A DNA stretch of 64,000 nt from Flavobacterium lacustre. GTDB taxonomy: Bacteria; Bacteroidota; Bacteroidia; Flavobacteriales; Flavobacteriaceae. Below are positions 7,872 through 17,258 of the stretch, piece after piece. The notes under the pieces are model-generated. The model ran no database searches. It saw nothing but the letters and a program-made list of their open reading frames with translations, and was not told the origin of the DNA. The translations under genes and the position numbers were made by a program. The stretch lies in assembly GCF_027474525.2 (NCBI RefSeq), contig NZ_CP114882.2, forward strand, positions 2,046,001 to 2,110,000. The letters run 5' to 3'. Within the stretch, counting starts at the first letter, position 1. The number at the start of each line of letters is the position of its first letter.

Positions 7872-8291
7872 CTAGAATTGCTCTCTTCCTGAAAAATGGA
7901 AAGCCCCTTCGATAGCTGCGTTTTCATCACTGTCAGAACCGTGAACGGCATTTTCTCCAATTGAAGTGGCGTATGCTTTACGAATGGTACCTTCGGCAGC
8001 TTCAGCAGGATTTGTAGCTCCTATTAACGTTCTGAAATCCTCTACTGCATTGTCTTTTTCTAAAATAGCAGCAACAATTGGTCCTCTTGACATAAATTCT
8101 ACTAACTCTCCGTAAAATGGTCTTGCAGCGTGAACGGCATAAAAAGCTTGAGCATCAGCAACTGTTAATTGTGTTAATTTCAAAGAAACGATTTTGAAAC
8201 CTGCAGTAGTAATCATTGCCAGAATGTTTCCGATGTGCCCGTTTGCAACCGCATCAGGTTTAATCATTGTAAATGTTCTATTTGTAGCCAT
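7872..8291 (-). CDS. ndk: Nucleoside diphosphate kinase
   Basis: The 139-residue protein begins with the typical [10 protein letters not shown] strand and has the catalytic histidine H117 in the signature NAVHGSDS. It transfers the gamma phosphate of ATP to other (deoxy)nucleoside diphosphates through a phosphohistidine. Length is normal for bacterial Ndk (about 140). A TATTTTTG -7 box lies upstream on the minus strand at 8324-8317. It is a single-gene unit between bshC and the bidirectional terminator. Confidence 0.97.
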   Translation of the reverse strand: MATNRTFTMIKPDAVANGHIGNILAMITTAGFKIVSLKLTQLTVADAQAFYAVHAARPFYGELVEFMSRGPIVAAILEKDNAVEDFRTLIGATNPAEAAEGTIRKAYATSIGENAVHGSDSDENAAIEGAFHFSGREQF

Positions 8292-8316
8292 TTGTATGTG
8301 TTTGTTAAATTTTGTG

Positions 8317-8324
8317 CAAAAATA
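8317..8324 (-). promoter_or_regulatory. -7 box of ndk
   Basis: Read on the minus strand this is TATTTTTG, a full match to the Bacteroidota TAnnTTTG -7 consensus, about 25 bases before the ndk start codon. Confidence 0.6.
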
Positions 8325-8458
8325 GACTTTTTTTGTTGATTTATTTTATCAAAAAAACAATTTTAGGCACATTATGTGTTATTTTCGAGATTGCTCTTGG
8401 ACTTTAAACTTTAAAAATCAGTTTGTTTTTATAGGTATATCCTATAAAATAGCCTTGC

Positions 8459-10060
8459 TTATGGCAAGGTGATAATTTTGAAATTACTTTCTAAAGGGTG
8501 TAATTGCTTGATGAGTTCAGGAATCAAAGCGGGACCGTTTTCGATATAAAACTCCGAAAAATTAGCTTGACGTTCCTGTAAACTTGTATTGGGAAACAAC
8601 TCGTTTTGCAAGTCGGTTATGCGTTCTAAAACATCGTTTAATTTTCTTTTTTGGGCTTTCAGCAATCGTTTTTCAAGATTTTCTAATCCTTTTATTTGTT
8701 TGGTTTCTTGTGCTTTTACCGCTCCTGCAAAGGATTTGTCTGTTTGATTGGAAATGGCATGTAAGGATTCAAATTGTTTACGCAATTGCTCTTTCAAATG
8801 AATTAAATCTATTGGAAATTCGGATAATTCTTTGGTTTTACGGTTGACCAAATCCGTTTGTTTGGCAAATAAATCGTTCCAGCTTAAGTGGAGTTTGTCT
8901 GCTTTTTTGGCTTGTTTTTCGGTAGCCAAAAGCGCTGAATTTCGAAGTAAAAGTATCGGAAAAGTAACGTTTACTTTTTCAAAAAAAGATTTTAGTTCTA
9001 GCCAATATGCAATTTCTCCGCCTCCGCCAATGTAGCATAAATTAGGCAAAATCACTTCCTGATACAACGGACGCATGATGACATTGGGGCTAAATTTCTC
9101 CGGATGATTTTCCAGCAGGGCTAAAATTTCGGTGGTGGTAAACGTAATTTTTGTGTGGTTTACTTTATAGATTCCGTTTTCAAGAATGATGCGCTCCCGA
9201 ATAGTATCTTCAATATAAAACAAATTGATTTCCCGCGGATTCACCTGAATGGTGTAGTCTTTTAGTTTTTCGGCGGTTTTCATTACTGCTTTATACGAGG
9301 ATTGGTGTAGTAATTCCTCTTTTATATAAGGAATAAAAGTTCGTTTTAAATCGGCATTATCGGCATCGAGGATCACTAATCCGTAGGCTCCAAAAAGGCT
9401 ATTGGCTAAATAGCGTGTGGCATCGGCCAAGGTATCGTGTTGCAGATACGAATCTTCAAATAGTTTTTTGATGGCGTTTGCATTCGTTCCAGCTCCTATT
9501 TCTAATGCAAAAATGGCTAAAAAATCATCTAATCCTTCGGTCGAAAGGCGGCCTACAGGTCCCGAACTTTCTTTGTTCCATCTGAATTTTTTGCCTTTAA
9601 AATTAAAATAATTTATTTCTTCAAAATCATGGTCTTCTGTTGCCATCCAGTAAACGGGAACAAAATTTGACGCAGGATATTTCTTTTTCAATTCGGTGGT
9701 CAAATTAATGGTCGAAATGATTTTGTACAGAAAATACAAAGGCCCGCTGAACAAATTGAGTTGATGTCCTGTTGTTACCGTAAAAGTATTTGCAGCAGCA
9801 AGAGCGGCAATGTTTTGATGGGTCAAAGCGGAAGTTTCCAGATTTGAATATTGTTTTTCTAATGCTGCAACAAGTGTTTGTCTTTTACCATCGCCATCGG
9901 CATTGAAATTGAGCTGCTTCTCGGCGATTTGCTTTTCAAAGTTCTCCAGGGTGGGAAAATGATTGTATAAAGTGTCTAAATCCGGTTTTTGATCTAAATA
10001 ATCATTCATCAAAGCAGAAAAATATCCGGAATTTTGATAGCTGATACAGTCGGTAGGCAT
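8459..10060 (-). CDS. bshC: Bacillithiol biosynthesis cysteine-adding enzyme BshC
   Basis: The 533-residue protein matches BshC in length and in landmarks: TVTTGHQLNLFSGPLYFLYKI near residue 95, PVYWMATEDHDFEEINYF near 140, the CYIGGGGEIAYWLELK segment near 345, and a long C-terminal coiled coil (about 430-490). BshC joins cysteine to glucosaminyl-malate, the last step of bacillithiol, a low-molecular-weight thiol known from Firmicutes and many Bacteroidota. BshA and BshB are not in the window. The gene is transcribed alone on the minus strand. The stop codon lies in the loop of a small hairpin (8453-8469) that might end transcription, but its T tract is poor. Confidence 0.92.
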   Translation of the reverse strand: MPTDCISYQNSGYFSALMNDYLDQKPDLDTLYNHFPTLENFEKQIAEKQLNFNADGDGKRQTLVAALEKQYSNLETSALTHQNIAALAAANTFTVTTGHQLNLFSGPLYFLYKIISTINLTTELKKKYPASNFVPVYWMATEDHDFEEINYFNFKGKKFRWNKESSGPVGRLSTEGLDDFLAIFALEIGAGTNANAIKKLFEDSYLQHDTLADATRYLANSLFGAYGLVILDADNADLKRTFIPYIKEELLHQSSYKAVMKTAEKLKDYTIQVNPREINLFYIEDTIRERIILENGIYKVNHTKITFTTTEILALLENHPEKFSPNVIMRPLYQEVILPNLCYIGGGGEIAYWLELKSFFEKVNVTFPILLLRNSALLATEKQAKKADKLHLSWNDLFAKQTDLVNRKTKELSEFPIDLIHLKEQLRKQFESLHAISNQTDKSFAGAVKAQETKQIKGLENLEKRLLKAQKRKLNDVLERITDLQNELFPNTSLQERQANFSEFYIENGPALIPELIKQLHPLESNFKIITLP

Positions 10061-10146
10061 AGTTTTGAGTTTCTAAATTTGATGCTAAAATAAGAAAAAG
10101 TAAAGGTATGTTTTTTTGGTTTAAGATATGTTTAGGAAAATAGTAC

Positions 10147-13100
10147 TTATCGCTTTAAGCTGAAATGGCCTCTATACTCTTTTCCGTCAGCTCTGGTTAC
10201 AACAAACCAATAATCAGTGGCGAAAAGTTTCATTCCGTCATAAGTTCCATCCCAACTATCTGCATTGGAATTTAAAATTTTAATTATTTTACCAAATCGA
10301 TCGAATATTTTTGCTGTTAAATATACTTCTTTATCCGAAAAATTGATTTTCCAAGTATCATTATATCCATCGCCGTTTGGGGTGAAGAATCTTGGAAACA
10401 TTAATAAATAAACTTCATTGGTTGCCGTTCCACAGCCGTTTTTGTCTCTAACGAGAACATTATATTTTCCGCTGATTATTCCTGTAAATTGATTGCTGGT
10501 TTGATAGTTTACGCCATCAATTGAATATTCATAATCTCCGTCTCCGGTAGCTAAAACGGTTATCACATTCTCGTTATCCGTCCAATCTTTGGTTTCGATG
10601 GTACTAATTATAGCTTTATTTGATTTTTTCACCAAGAAGTTTTTGGTACTCGAACACGAAAGGGTATTGTAAGTATCAGTTACTGTTACTGAAAATTCTC
10701 CTGGATTTTCTACTGTTATGGATTGTGTTGTTGCTCCATTGGACCACAAATAGCTGTCAAATCCATCACCGGCATCAATCCTAATACTATTGTTTTCACA
10801 TATTGGTACAATATCCTGAATATTAATAACTGGTTTAGATAAAAGAGTCAATTTTATTTCGGTAACAGCATAACAAGACGTATTTGAATTGATGCGAACA
10901 AAGATTTTATTTTCTCCTGTAACTAATTTGTGACTTAAGAAATTAGTTATTTTATTGGTTGCCGTTTCATTTTCTGCACCGGAAAAGGAATTGAAATAAG
11001 TGAAACTATAATCAGTTGTATTTGAAATGAGGTTAGAATTATAACTGCTCAAATCCACGGTTTCAGTTCCATCATTCAAATCATCACATAATAATTCAGC
11101 ATAATTATTTGCAGGTAAAGTAGAAATAAGTGCAACAGTTATGGATAATCTGGTTGTACTTTCACAACCATTTAGTGTTTGTGTAGCATAATAAGTTTGT
11201 CCGTTTAACAAAGGAGTTGAAAGGGGTAAAATGTTTCCTGAAGTTGAATTATCATACCACTTTATATTTGTTCCAGTAGTTACAATAGTATTTAAAGTAG
11301 GATTTTGGCTGGTACAAAAAGTTTGATTTGAATTTCCTGTTGGAGTTGTCGTATTTTGGATGTTTACTAAGACAGGAATTCTTTCGCTTTCACAGCTGCT
11401 AATAGTTTGCGAAGCGTAATAAGTGATTCCGTTTTGTAATGGAGTTACAGTTGTTAATAAATTTCCATCAGTCAAAGCATCATACCATTTTATATTTTGA
11501 CCAGTGATCGTGATTGAACTTAAATTTGCATTTTGTTGGATGCAGAAGTTTTGGGGAGAAGTTGTAGTTGGTAATGGTTGACTGTTGATGATAACTGTTT
11601 GGTTTTGAGTAGCTATGTTTCCATTTCCATCGTCATAGTTCCAATTGATAGTATAAGATCCTGGTAAACTATAAGAAAGTTGATTTGCAGTTGTTGCTAT
11701 AATTACTCCAGCACAAACATCTGTTGCAGTTGGGATTGTAGTGACTATTGAGTTGCAATCGCCGGTTAATATGGGAAGTGTTGTTAAATCTGGAATTGGA
11801 GGTAGTTTATCTTCGATGACAACAATAAAATCTAAAATACCATCGCATCCGCCTATAGTTCCTGTTATTTTACAACTGTATTGACCACTATTTGATGCGA
11901 TTGCATTGGGTATTATTGGATTTTGTTCAGTTGAAGTAAAGTTGTTCGGTCCAGTCCAAGCATAATTGGTACCACCTGATGCTTTTAGTTCTAGCGTATT
12001 TCCTATGCAGATTGGGGAATTGCTGGATGCTTTGGCTGTTGATGAGCAGTCTTTAAATTTCACAAGAAAATTATCCTGATTATCTCCAATTGTAGTTTGA
12101 TATGCCCCGGGAGTAGCAATACCTGATGTACTTCCATTGGTAATACAATACAAATAAATATTTTGTTGATTGTCAAGATGAATTGTAGACAATTGTTCTG
12201 TTCTATTTCCTCCATAATAAGTTCCCCATACTCTTTGCCCTAAATTGTTTAACTTTATGAAATATACTTTATATAAATTGATTTTATTTGGCATATAGCC
12301 ATCAGGAGTTGCAATACCATCATAAAGGCTTGTTTGCCCAGAAAAATAGGTTTCCCCAATGTTATTTACGTCAATACTTCCCATTTCTTCTATGAAATAA
12401 GTTCCCCAATTCTTTGTTTGTGTTTTAACATTAAATGAAACGATATAGCTATTTTCTTCAGATGATAGATGCGAACCATTCCAACTAGTATCTACGGTTT
12501 GAAAACTTTCATAAAAGGTGTTCGGAGTAGCAATTGTTGTTTTGTTTGTAGTTTTACCCATTAAAAACAAATTATCTCCTTGAAGTTTTGCTCTAAAAAT
12601 GAAACTATTATCACAAATATATGTTCCCCAAACACGTTGCCCATCGAGAGTAAATTTTACAATCATACCTCCATAATGATTATCATTATTAATTTCTTGG
12701 TAGGCACCTGGAGTCGCAATATTAGCATTACTGCTTTGTATTCCAGTAGTATATAAAAAACCGTCGTTTGAAATTGAAATATTGTAAAATCTTTCTGCGC
12801 CTAACCCACCATAAAAAGTTCCCCAGAGTCTATTTCCAGAAGAATCAAATTTTGCAATAAAACCATCGGTACTGTTATTATTGTTTGCATTATTGACTTG
12901 ATGTGCACCTGATGAAGACATCACATCTGTACTATTAGTTTCTCCGGCAATGTAAACATTGTCAGAATTATCAATAGATATTGAATGTGCCTCTTCATTA
13001 CCATTCCCTCCATAATATGTAGCCCATTCTCGAATGCCTACATTGTTTAATTTTACAAGAATAACATCAATATAATCATTTTTAACTGCCTGAAAAGCTC

Positions 13101-14220
13101 CAGGAGTAGCCATATTTGTACTATATTGCTCTTCCGCTGCGAAATAAAGATTGCTGTTAGAATCTGTTTTTATTATAGCTGTATGTGAGTTCCAAAGGCC
13201 CATATCTGTATAAAAATAAGTTCCCCAAATGTGATTTCCATTGGTGTCGAGTTTAGCAAAGAACAAATTAGTAGTACCTATTAAATTTGATGAGTTTGTT
13301 CCAGTTGTGGCAATATTTGTTGTGCTCCAAGTTGCACCAGATATAAAAACATCATTATTGCTATTGGTCGTAATATCAGAGGTAAATTCCATACCTTCTC
13401 CTCCGTAATAAGTACCCCAAAGTCTTATAGGCACAGGATCAATTATCACCGTTTTATTAGAAACGTTTTCATTACTTCTAAAACCATAAACGTCTTTTTT
13501 GATTTTGGTGTAATCAACAGTAATCTCCTTTTTGTCCTTTCCGTTTTCTGTCCAACTCATTGGCAAGGTTTCTTCCATTGCGCCAAAGCGAACCTGCATT
13601 CGGATTTTATTGTTAACCAACTCGGTTTTCGCACCGTTAAATTTCAATTGGATATCCGATATTTTTCCATAAGGATGAACCACAAAATTGTATTCAACAG
13701 CTTTTAGACTGTCTTTTGGAATGGTGAAAACAACATCAATATTGGGATAAATATTTTTATAGGTAATTTGCTTGTATTGATGGACCATCAAAACGCCATC
13801 GGGTTTATTGGGTACATTGTAATAATTGTTATAATCCTTTGATTTCTCTTCTGTAATAAGTTCTACTCTGGGATTAGAATTCACAAAATCGATGTCTATT
13901 CTGTGATAAATGTACTCTAATTTATAATCAGGAACTTTTCCTTTGTCAGTTTCTGGAAAGGTAGCAAAAAGCGCTTTTTCTTTTTTGGTGTATTTTATTG
14001 GGCGCTTTTTGGTTTCATAAATGTCATAAGAAAACCCATTACTTTTAATCTGGACATTCAATCCATTAGTGTTCAATAGGTATTTTACTTCAGTATTGGG
14101 TTTTCCTTTCTGGTCAATAATCTGTCCTTTGTTTTCTTTAAAGCCTATTGATTGGCTTTTATTTTGGGCAAATATATTAGATGCAAAAAATAAAATTATT
14201 AGGAGTAATTTGTATTTCAT
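10147..14220 (-). CDS. Large secreted SBBP-repeat protein with T9SS type B (gliding-associated) C-terminal domain
   Basis: The 1357-residue protein has a signal peptide cut after FAQ, an ENKGQ domain typical of SBBP-repeat proteins (about 20-260), and seven beta-propeller-like repeats, most starting WGTYYGG or a variant. Then come immunoglobulin-like and CHU-type domains with paired cysteines (NFCIQQNANL.., TFCTSQNPTL..) and a C-terminal domain FTPNGDGYND..IFDRFGKIIK..GHFSLKR. That last domain is the type B sorting signal that sends proteins through the type IX secretion system, so the product is exported or surface-bound. Its function may be adhesion or hydrolysis of a polymer; no catalytic motif was recognised. 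The same end domain occurs in the genes at 53584 and 58123. Confidence 0.9.
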   Translation of the reverse strand: MKYKLLLIILFFASNIFAQNKSQSIGFKENKGQIIDQKGKPNTEVKYLLNTNGLNVQIKSNGFSYDIYETKKRPIKYTKKEKALFATFPETDKGKVPDYKLEYIYHRIDIDFVNSNPRVELITEEKSKDYNNYYNVPNKPDGVLMVHQYKQITYKNIYPNIDVVFTIPKDSLKAVEYNFVVHPYGKISDIQLKFNGAKTELVNNKIRMQVRFGAMEETLPMSWTENGKDKKEITVDYTKIKKDVYGFRSNENVSNKTVIIDPVPIRLWGTYYGGEGMEFTSDITTNSNNDVFISGATWSTTNIATTGTNSSNLIGTTNLFFAKLDTNGNHIWGTYFYTDMGLWNSHTAIIKTDSNSNLYFAAEEQYSTNMATPGAFQAVKNDYIDVILVKLNNVGIREWATYYGGNGNEEAHSISIDNSDNVYIAGETNSTDVMSSSGAHQVNNANNNNSTDGFIAKFDSSGNRLWGTFYGGLGAERFYNISISNDGFLYTTGIQSSNANIATPGAYQEINNDNHYGGMIVKFTLDGQRVWGTYICDNSFIFRAKLQGDNLFLMGKTTNKTTIATPNTFYESFQTVDTSWNGSHLSSEENSYIVSFNVKTQTKNWGTYFIEEMGSIDVNNIGETYFSGQTSLYDGIATPDGYMPNKINLYKVYFIKLNNLGQRVWGTYYGGNRTEQLSTIHLDNQQNIYLYCITNGSTSGIATPGAYQTTIGDNQDNFLVKFKDCSSTAKASSNSPICIGNTLELKASGGTNYAWTGPNNFTSTEQNPIIPNAIASNSGQYSCKITGTIGGCDGILDFIVVIEDKLPPIPDLTTLPILTGDCNSIVTTIPTATDVCAGVIIATTANQLSYSLPGSYTINWNYDDGNGNIATQNQTVIINSQPLPTTTSPQNFCIQQNANLSSITITGQNIKWYDALTDGNLLTTVTPLQNGITYYASQTISSCESERIPVLVNIQNTTTPTGNSNQTFCTSQNPTLNTIVTTGTNIKWYDNSTSGNILPLSTPLLNGQTYYATQTLNGCESTTRLSITVALISTLPANNYAELLCDDLNDGTETVDLSSYNSNLISNTTDYSFTYFNSFSGAENETATNKITNFLSHKLVTGENKIFVRINSNTSCYAVTEIKLTLLSKPVINIQDIVPICENNSIRIDAGDGFDSYLWSNGATTQSITVENPGEFSVTVTDTYNTLSCSSTKNFLVKKSNKAIISTIETKDWTDNENVITVLATGDGDYEYSIDGVNYQTSNQFTGIISGKYNVLVRDKNGCGTATNEVYLLMFPRFFTPNGDGYNDTWKINFSDKEVYLTAKIFDRFGKIIKILNSNADSWDGTYDGMKLFATDYWFVVTRADGKEYRGHFSLKR

Positions 14221-14340
14221 TTATTTTAAGTTTCAAAGTTGTAAATGTAATTAAATATCTACAAATTAAAATAATAATAAAGTTCCAAATAGTAAAAAGG
14301 AGCATTCATTTTTTTTATCTAAAAAACAATAATTATCCCT

Positions 14341-14348
14341 TATTTTTG
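14341..14348 (+). promoter_or_regulatory. -7 box of the radical SAM gene
   Basis: TATTTTTG is a full match to the Bacteroidota -7 consensus and is followed by GCA. It places the transcript start near 14355, about ten bases before the TTG start chosen for the gene, which supports that start. Confidence 0.6.
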
Positions 14349-14364
14349 CACAAAACATTTCCTT

Positions 14365-16581
14365 TTGAAAACCAAACTATTCCTTATCACGCCACCGTTT
14401 ACCCAACTGAATACGCCGTATCCGGCCACTGCTTATATCAAGGGGTTTCTGAATACCAAAAACATCGAGTCGGTTCAAGCCGATTTGGGTATTGAAGTGA
14501 TTTTGAAATTGTTTTCGAAAGAAGGGTTAACCCATATGTTTGCTTTAGCAACAACCAACACCCAACACCCAACACCCAATACCCAAAACCTAACTCCCAA
14601 TACCCAAAGAATTCTTGCTTTACAGGAGGAATACATCAAAACTATTGATGCTGTAATTGCTTTTCTTCAAGGCAAAAATCCAACCTTGGCGCTCCAAATT
14701 TGTCAGGAAGATTTCTTGCCGGAAGCGTCCCGTTTTGCGCAATTGGAAGAATTGGATTGGGCTTTTGGGACTATGGGAACGCAGGATAAGGCGAAACATT
14801 TGGCGACTTTATACCTCGAAGATATCTCTGATTTTATTGTGGAATGTGTTGATGCTAATTTTGGGTTTAGCCGCTATGCAGAACGTTTGGGACGAAGTGC
14901 GAATTCTTTTGACGAATTGTATGAAGCCTTACAACAGGAACCTACCTATATTGATACCGTTCTTCTTTCGATTTTAAAAGAAAGAATAGAAACGATTCAA
15001 CCCAAATTATTTCTGATTTCTGTTCCGTTTCCAGGGAATTTATATTCGGCTTTTCGTTCGGCACAATGGGTGAAAAAGAATTATCCTAATATTAAAATTT
15101 CAATGGGTGGCGGTTTTCCCAATACGGAACTGCGCTCGCTTTCGGATGTTCGTGTTTTTGAGTTTTTCGATTATATTACCTTGGATGATGGCGAAATGCC
15201 AATAGAGGAGCTTATTAATGCTGTCACTTCGAGCGCAGTCGAGAAGCAATATAAACGAACCTTTCTTTTAGAAAACGGAAAAGTAGTTTACAAAAACAAT
15301 TCCCTAAAACACGATTACAAACAATCGCAAGTCGGCACGCCAGATTATTCGGATTTGCTTTTGGATAAATACATTTCGGTTATCGAAATTGTGAATCCAA
15401 TGCACAGGATGTGGAGCGACGGAAGATGGAATAAGCTTACTATGGCACACGGCTGTTATTGGGGGAAATGCACGTTTTGCGATATTTCTCTAGATTATAT
15501 AAAGGTGTATGAACCCGTTGCGGCGAGTTTGTTGTGTGACCGAATGGAAGAAATGATTGCCCAAACGGGTCAGAATGGTTTTCATTTTGTAGATGAAGCC
15601 GCACCACCGGCTTTGATGCGTGCTTTGGCTCTTGAAATTCTTCGCAGAAAATTAGCGGTTACGTGGTGGACCAACATTCGATTCGAAAAAAGCTTTACCA
15701 AAGATTTGTGTCTGCTTCTAAAAGCTTCCGGTTGTATCGCCGTTTCCGGTGGTCTCGAAGTCGCTTCGGACCGATTATTAAAATTGATTGATAAAGGCGT
15801 AACGGTCGAACAAGTTGCGAAAGTTACTCGGAATTTTACTGAAGCGGGTGTTATGGTACATGCCTATTTGATGTACGGTTATCCCACACAAACGGTTCAA
15901 GAAACGATTGACAGCCTCGAAATGGTGCGACAATTGTTTGAAGTTGGAATTTTACAATCGGGATTCTGGCATCAGTTTGCTATGACGGCGCACAGTCCGG
16001 TGGGAATGTATCCGGAAAAATTTGGTGTGATAAAGGAAACCGAAACGATTGGAGCTTTCGCCAATAATGACATTAATTATACCGATATTACAGGAATTGA
16101 TCATGATAAATTCAGTTTTGGACTCAAGAAATCCTTATTCAATTTCATGCACGGAATCTGTTTTGATTATGAATTGCAGGATTGGTTCGAATTTAAAATT
16201 CCGAAGACAAAAATCTCTCCCGATTTTATTTTTGATGCCTTACAGGAAACTGAAGATTTTAATACCAAAGCGACAGCCAAAATAGTTTGGTTGGGCGGAA
16301 AACCTTTGACGGAATATTTTACCAAATCTAAAAAAGGGAATTCATGGGAAATGATGGTATTGACTTTTCATGATAAAAAAGAAAGTTTCACTGTTCAAAT
16401 GAATAAAAGTGAAGGCGAATGGTTGGTGGCAATTCTCCAGAAAATTACGGTTTCTAATAGCAAAATATATACCTTTCAAGAACTAAAAGCCGATTTTGAA
16501 ACCCATTTAGAAGATTTTGAATTGTTCTGGTACTCAAAACCAGTTAATACATTGAGGGAATTCGGGTTACTGATATTGTAA
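14365..16581 (+). CDS. B12-binding-like radical SAM protein, TTG start, with two embedded repeats
   Basis: The 738-residue protein has a Rossmann-like N-terminal part (LFLITPPF at the start; LFLISVPFPGN and MGGGFPNTELR near 215-250) that resembles cobalamin-binding radical SAM proteins, without the DxHxxG base-off motif. A radical SAM core follows. Its cysteines C364, C369 and C372 (HGCYWGKCTFCD) are spaced CX4CX2C rather than the usual CX3CX2C. The reaction is unknown. The start is a TTG at 14365 just after a -7 box; no ATG fits. Two repeats lie in frame: an AACCC-type array at 14554-14608, giving Asn/Thr/Pro/Gln-rich residues, and a CTTCGAG palindrome at 15222-15246. It stands alone, between a divergent T9SS gene and the carboxylase operon. 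Confidence 0.8.
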   Translation: MKTKLFLITPPFTQLNTPYPATAYIKGFLNTKNIESVQADLGIEVILKLFSKEGLTHMFALATTNTQHPTPNTQNLTPNTQRILALQEEYIKTIDAVIAFLQGKNPTLALQICQEDFLPEASRFAQLEELDWAFGTMGTQDKAKHLATLYLEDISDFIVECVDANFGFSRYAERLGRSANSFDELYEALQQEPTYIDTVLLSILKERIETIQPKLFLISVPFPGNLYSAFRSAQWVKKNYPNIKISMGGGFPNTELRSLSDVRVFEFFDYITLDDGEMPIEELINAVTSSAVEKQYKRTFLLENGKVVYKNNSLKHDYKQSQVGTPDYSDLLLDKYISVIEIVNPMHRMWSDGRWNKLTMAHGCYWGKCTFCDISLDYIKVYEPVAASLLCDRMEEMIAQTGQNGFHFVDEAAPPALMRALALEILRRKLAVTWWTNIRFEKSFTKDLCLLLKASGCIAVSGGLEVASDRLLKLIDKGVTVEQVAKVTRNFTEAGVMVHAYLMYGYPTQTVQETIDSLEMVRQLFEVGILQSGFWHQFAMTAHSPVGMYPEKFGVIKETETIGAFANNDINYTDITGIDHDKFSFGLKKSLFNFMHGICFDYELQDWFEFKIPKTKISPDFIFDALQETEDFNTKATAKIVWLGGKPLTEYFTKSKKGNSWEMMVLTFHDKKESFTVQMNKSEGEWLVAILQKITVSNSKIYTFQELKADFETHLEDFELFWYSKPVNTLREFGLLIL
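14554..14608 (+). repeat. AACCC-type array inside the radical SAM gene
   Basis: Units close to AACACCC, AATACCC and AAAACCT follow head to tail inside the reading frame and encode a Thr-Asn-Gln-Pro-rich stretch around residues 64-81. The array resembles the one at 1271-1336. Confidence 0.8.
15222..15246. repeat. CTTCGAG..TCGAGAAG palindromic repeat inside the radical SAM gene
   Basis: TGTCACTTCGAGCGCAGTCG followed by AGAAG is an imperfect palindrome centred on GCGCAG. It matches from memory a dispersed repeat common in Bacteroidota genomes (usually intergenic). Here it is in frame and encodes VTSSAVEK near residues 287-294. Its GC content is clearly above the surrounding DNA. Confidence 0.65.
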
Positions 16582-16641
16582 AAAGAAATTATTTTTACAT
16601 AACTATATCAATTTAGCATAAATCTTTCTTTTTTCATTTAC

Positions 16642-16653
16642 GAAAACGTTTTC
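16642..16653. promoter_or_regulatory. GAAAACGTTTTC palindrome upstream of the carboxylase operon
   Basis: A perfect 12-base dyad with an ACGT centre lies 34 bases before the first start codon of the operon, where a repressor operator would be expected. No regulator gene is next to it. It may be chance in AT-rich DNA. Confidence 0.35.
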
Positions 16654-16687
16654 TTTACCTAATTTTACCACCATAAAATACAGGCAA

Positions 16688-17173
16688 ATGGATATTGGTT
16701 ATAAAGTAAATGTAAACGACACTTTTCATTTTGATTTAGAAAAGAAAAGTATTTCTCAATTAGATGCAGTAAAAAGTGGAACCAATACATTTCACATACT
16801 ACACGAAAATAAACCCTACAAAGCAGAAATAGTTGTTGCTGATTTCAATCAAAAAACTTATACGGTCAAGGTAAATAATAACACTTATACGATCGCTATT
16901 TCAAATCCTTTAGATATTTTGATTAAAGAAATGGGATTTGAAGTTGGTTTGAGCAAACAAGTCAATGCCATAAAAGCGCCCATGCCGGGATTGATTCTGG
17001 AAATAAGTGTAGTTGTGGGACAAGCGGTAAAGGAAAATGACAATCTAATTATTCTGGGCGCTATGAAAATGGAAAACAGTTTTGTTTCGCCGCGCGACGG
17101 AGTGATTAAAACTATAGCAGTTAACATGGGAGACGCTGTAGATAAAGGACAGTTGTTAATTGAATTCGAGTAA
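16688..17173 (+). CDS. Biotin carboxyl carrier protein of an acyl-CoA carboxylase
   Basis: The 161-residue protein ends in a biotinyl domain with the attachment motif GAMKMEN (biotinyl lysine K127) and the upstream APMPG turn. The N-terminal half (about 1-90) is a beta-rich linker domain as in carriers of propionyl-CoA carboxylase or oxaloacetate decarboxylase, not the Pro/Ala-rich linker of AccB. It carries carboxybiotin between the biotin carboxylase and the carboxyltransferase encoded by the next two genes. It is first in the operon, 85 bases before the second gene. Confidence 0.9.
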   Translation: MDIGYKVNVNDTFHFDLEKKSISQLDAVKSGTNTFHILHENKPYKAEIVVADFNQKTYTVKVNNNTYTIAISNPLDILIKEMGFEVGLSKQVNAIKAPMPGLILEISVVVGQAVKENDNLIILGAMKMENSFVSPRDGVIKTIAVNMGDAVDKGQLLIEFE

Positions 17174-17258
17174 AGAGAAAACAAAGAAACAAGAAGAAAG
17201 AAAGTAGTTAGAGATAATTATCAGCGAAGCAGTCTCACTTCTTTTATCTATTTAAAAT

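Noticed and set aside
14181..14495. Separate 104-residue gene upstream of the radical SAM gene
   Set aside because: It overlaps the start of both neighbours, crosses a clear -7 box, and its protein looks like a non-coding frame of AT-rich DNA.
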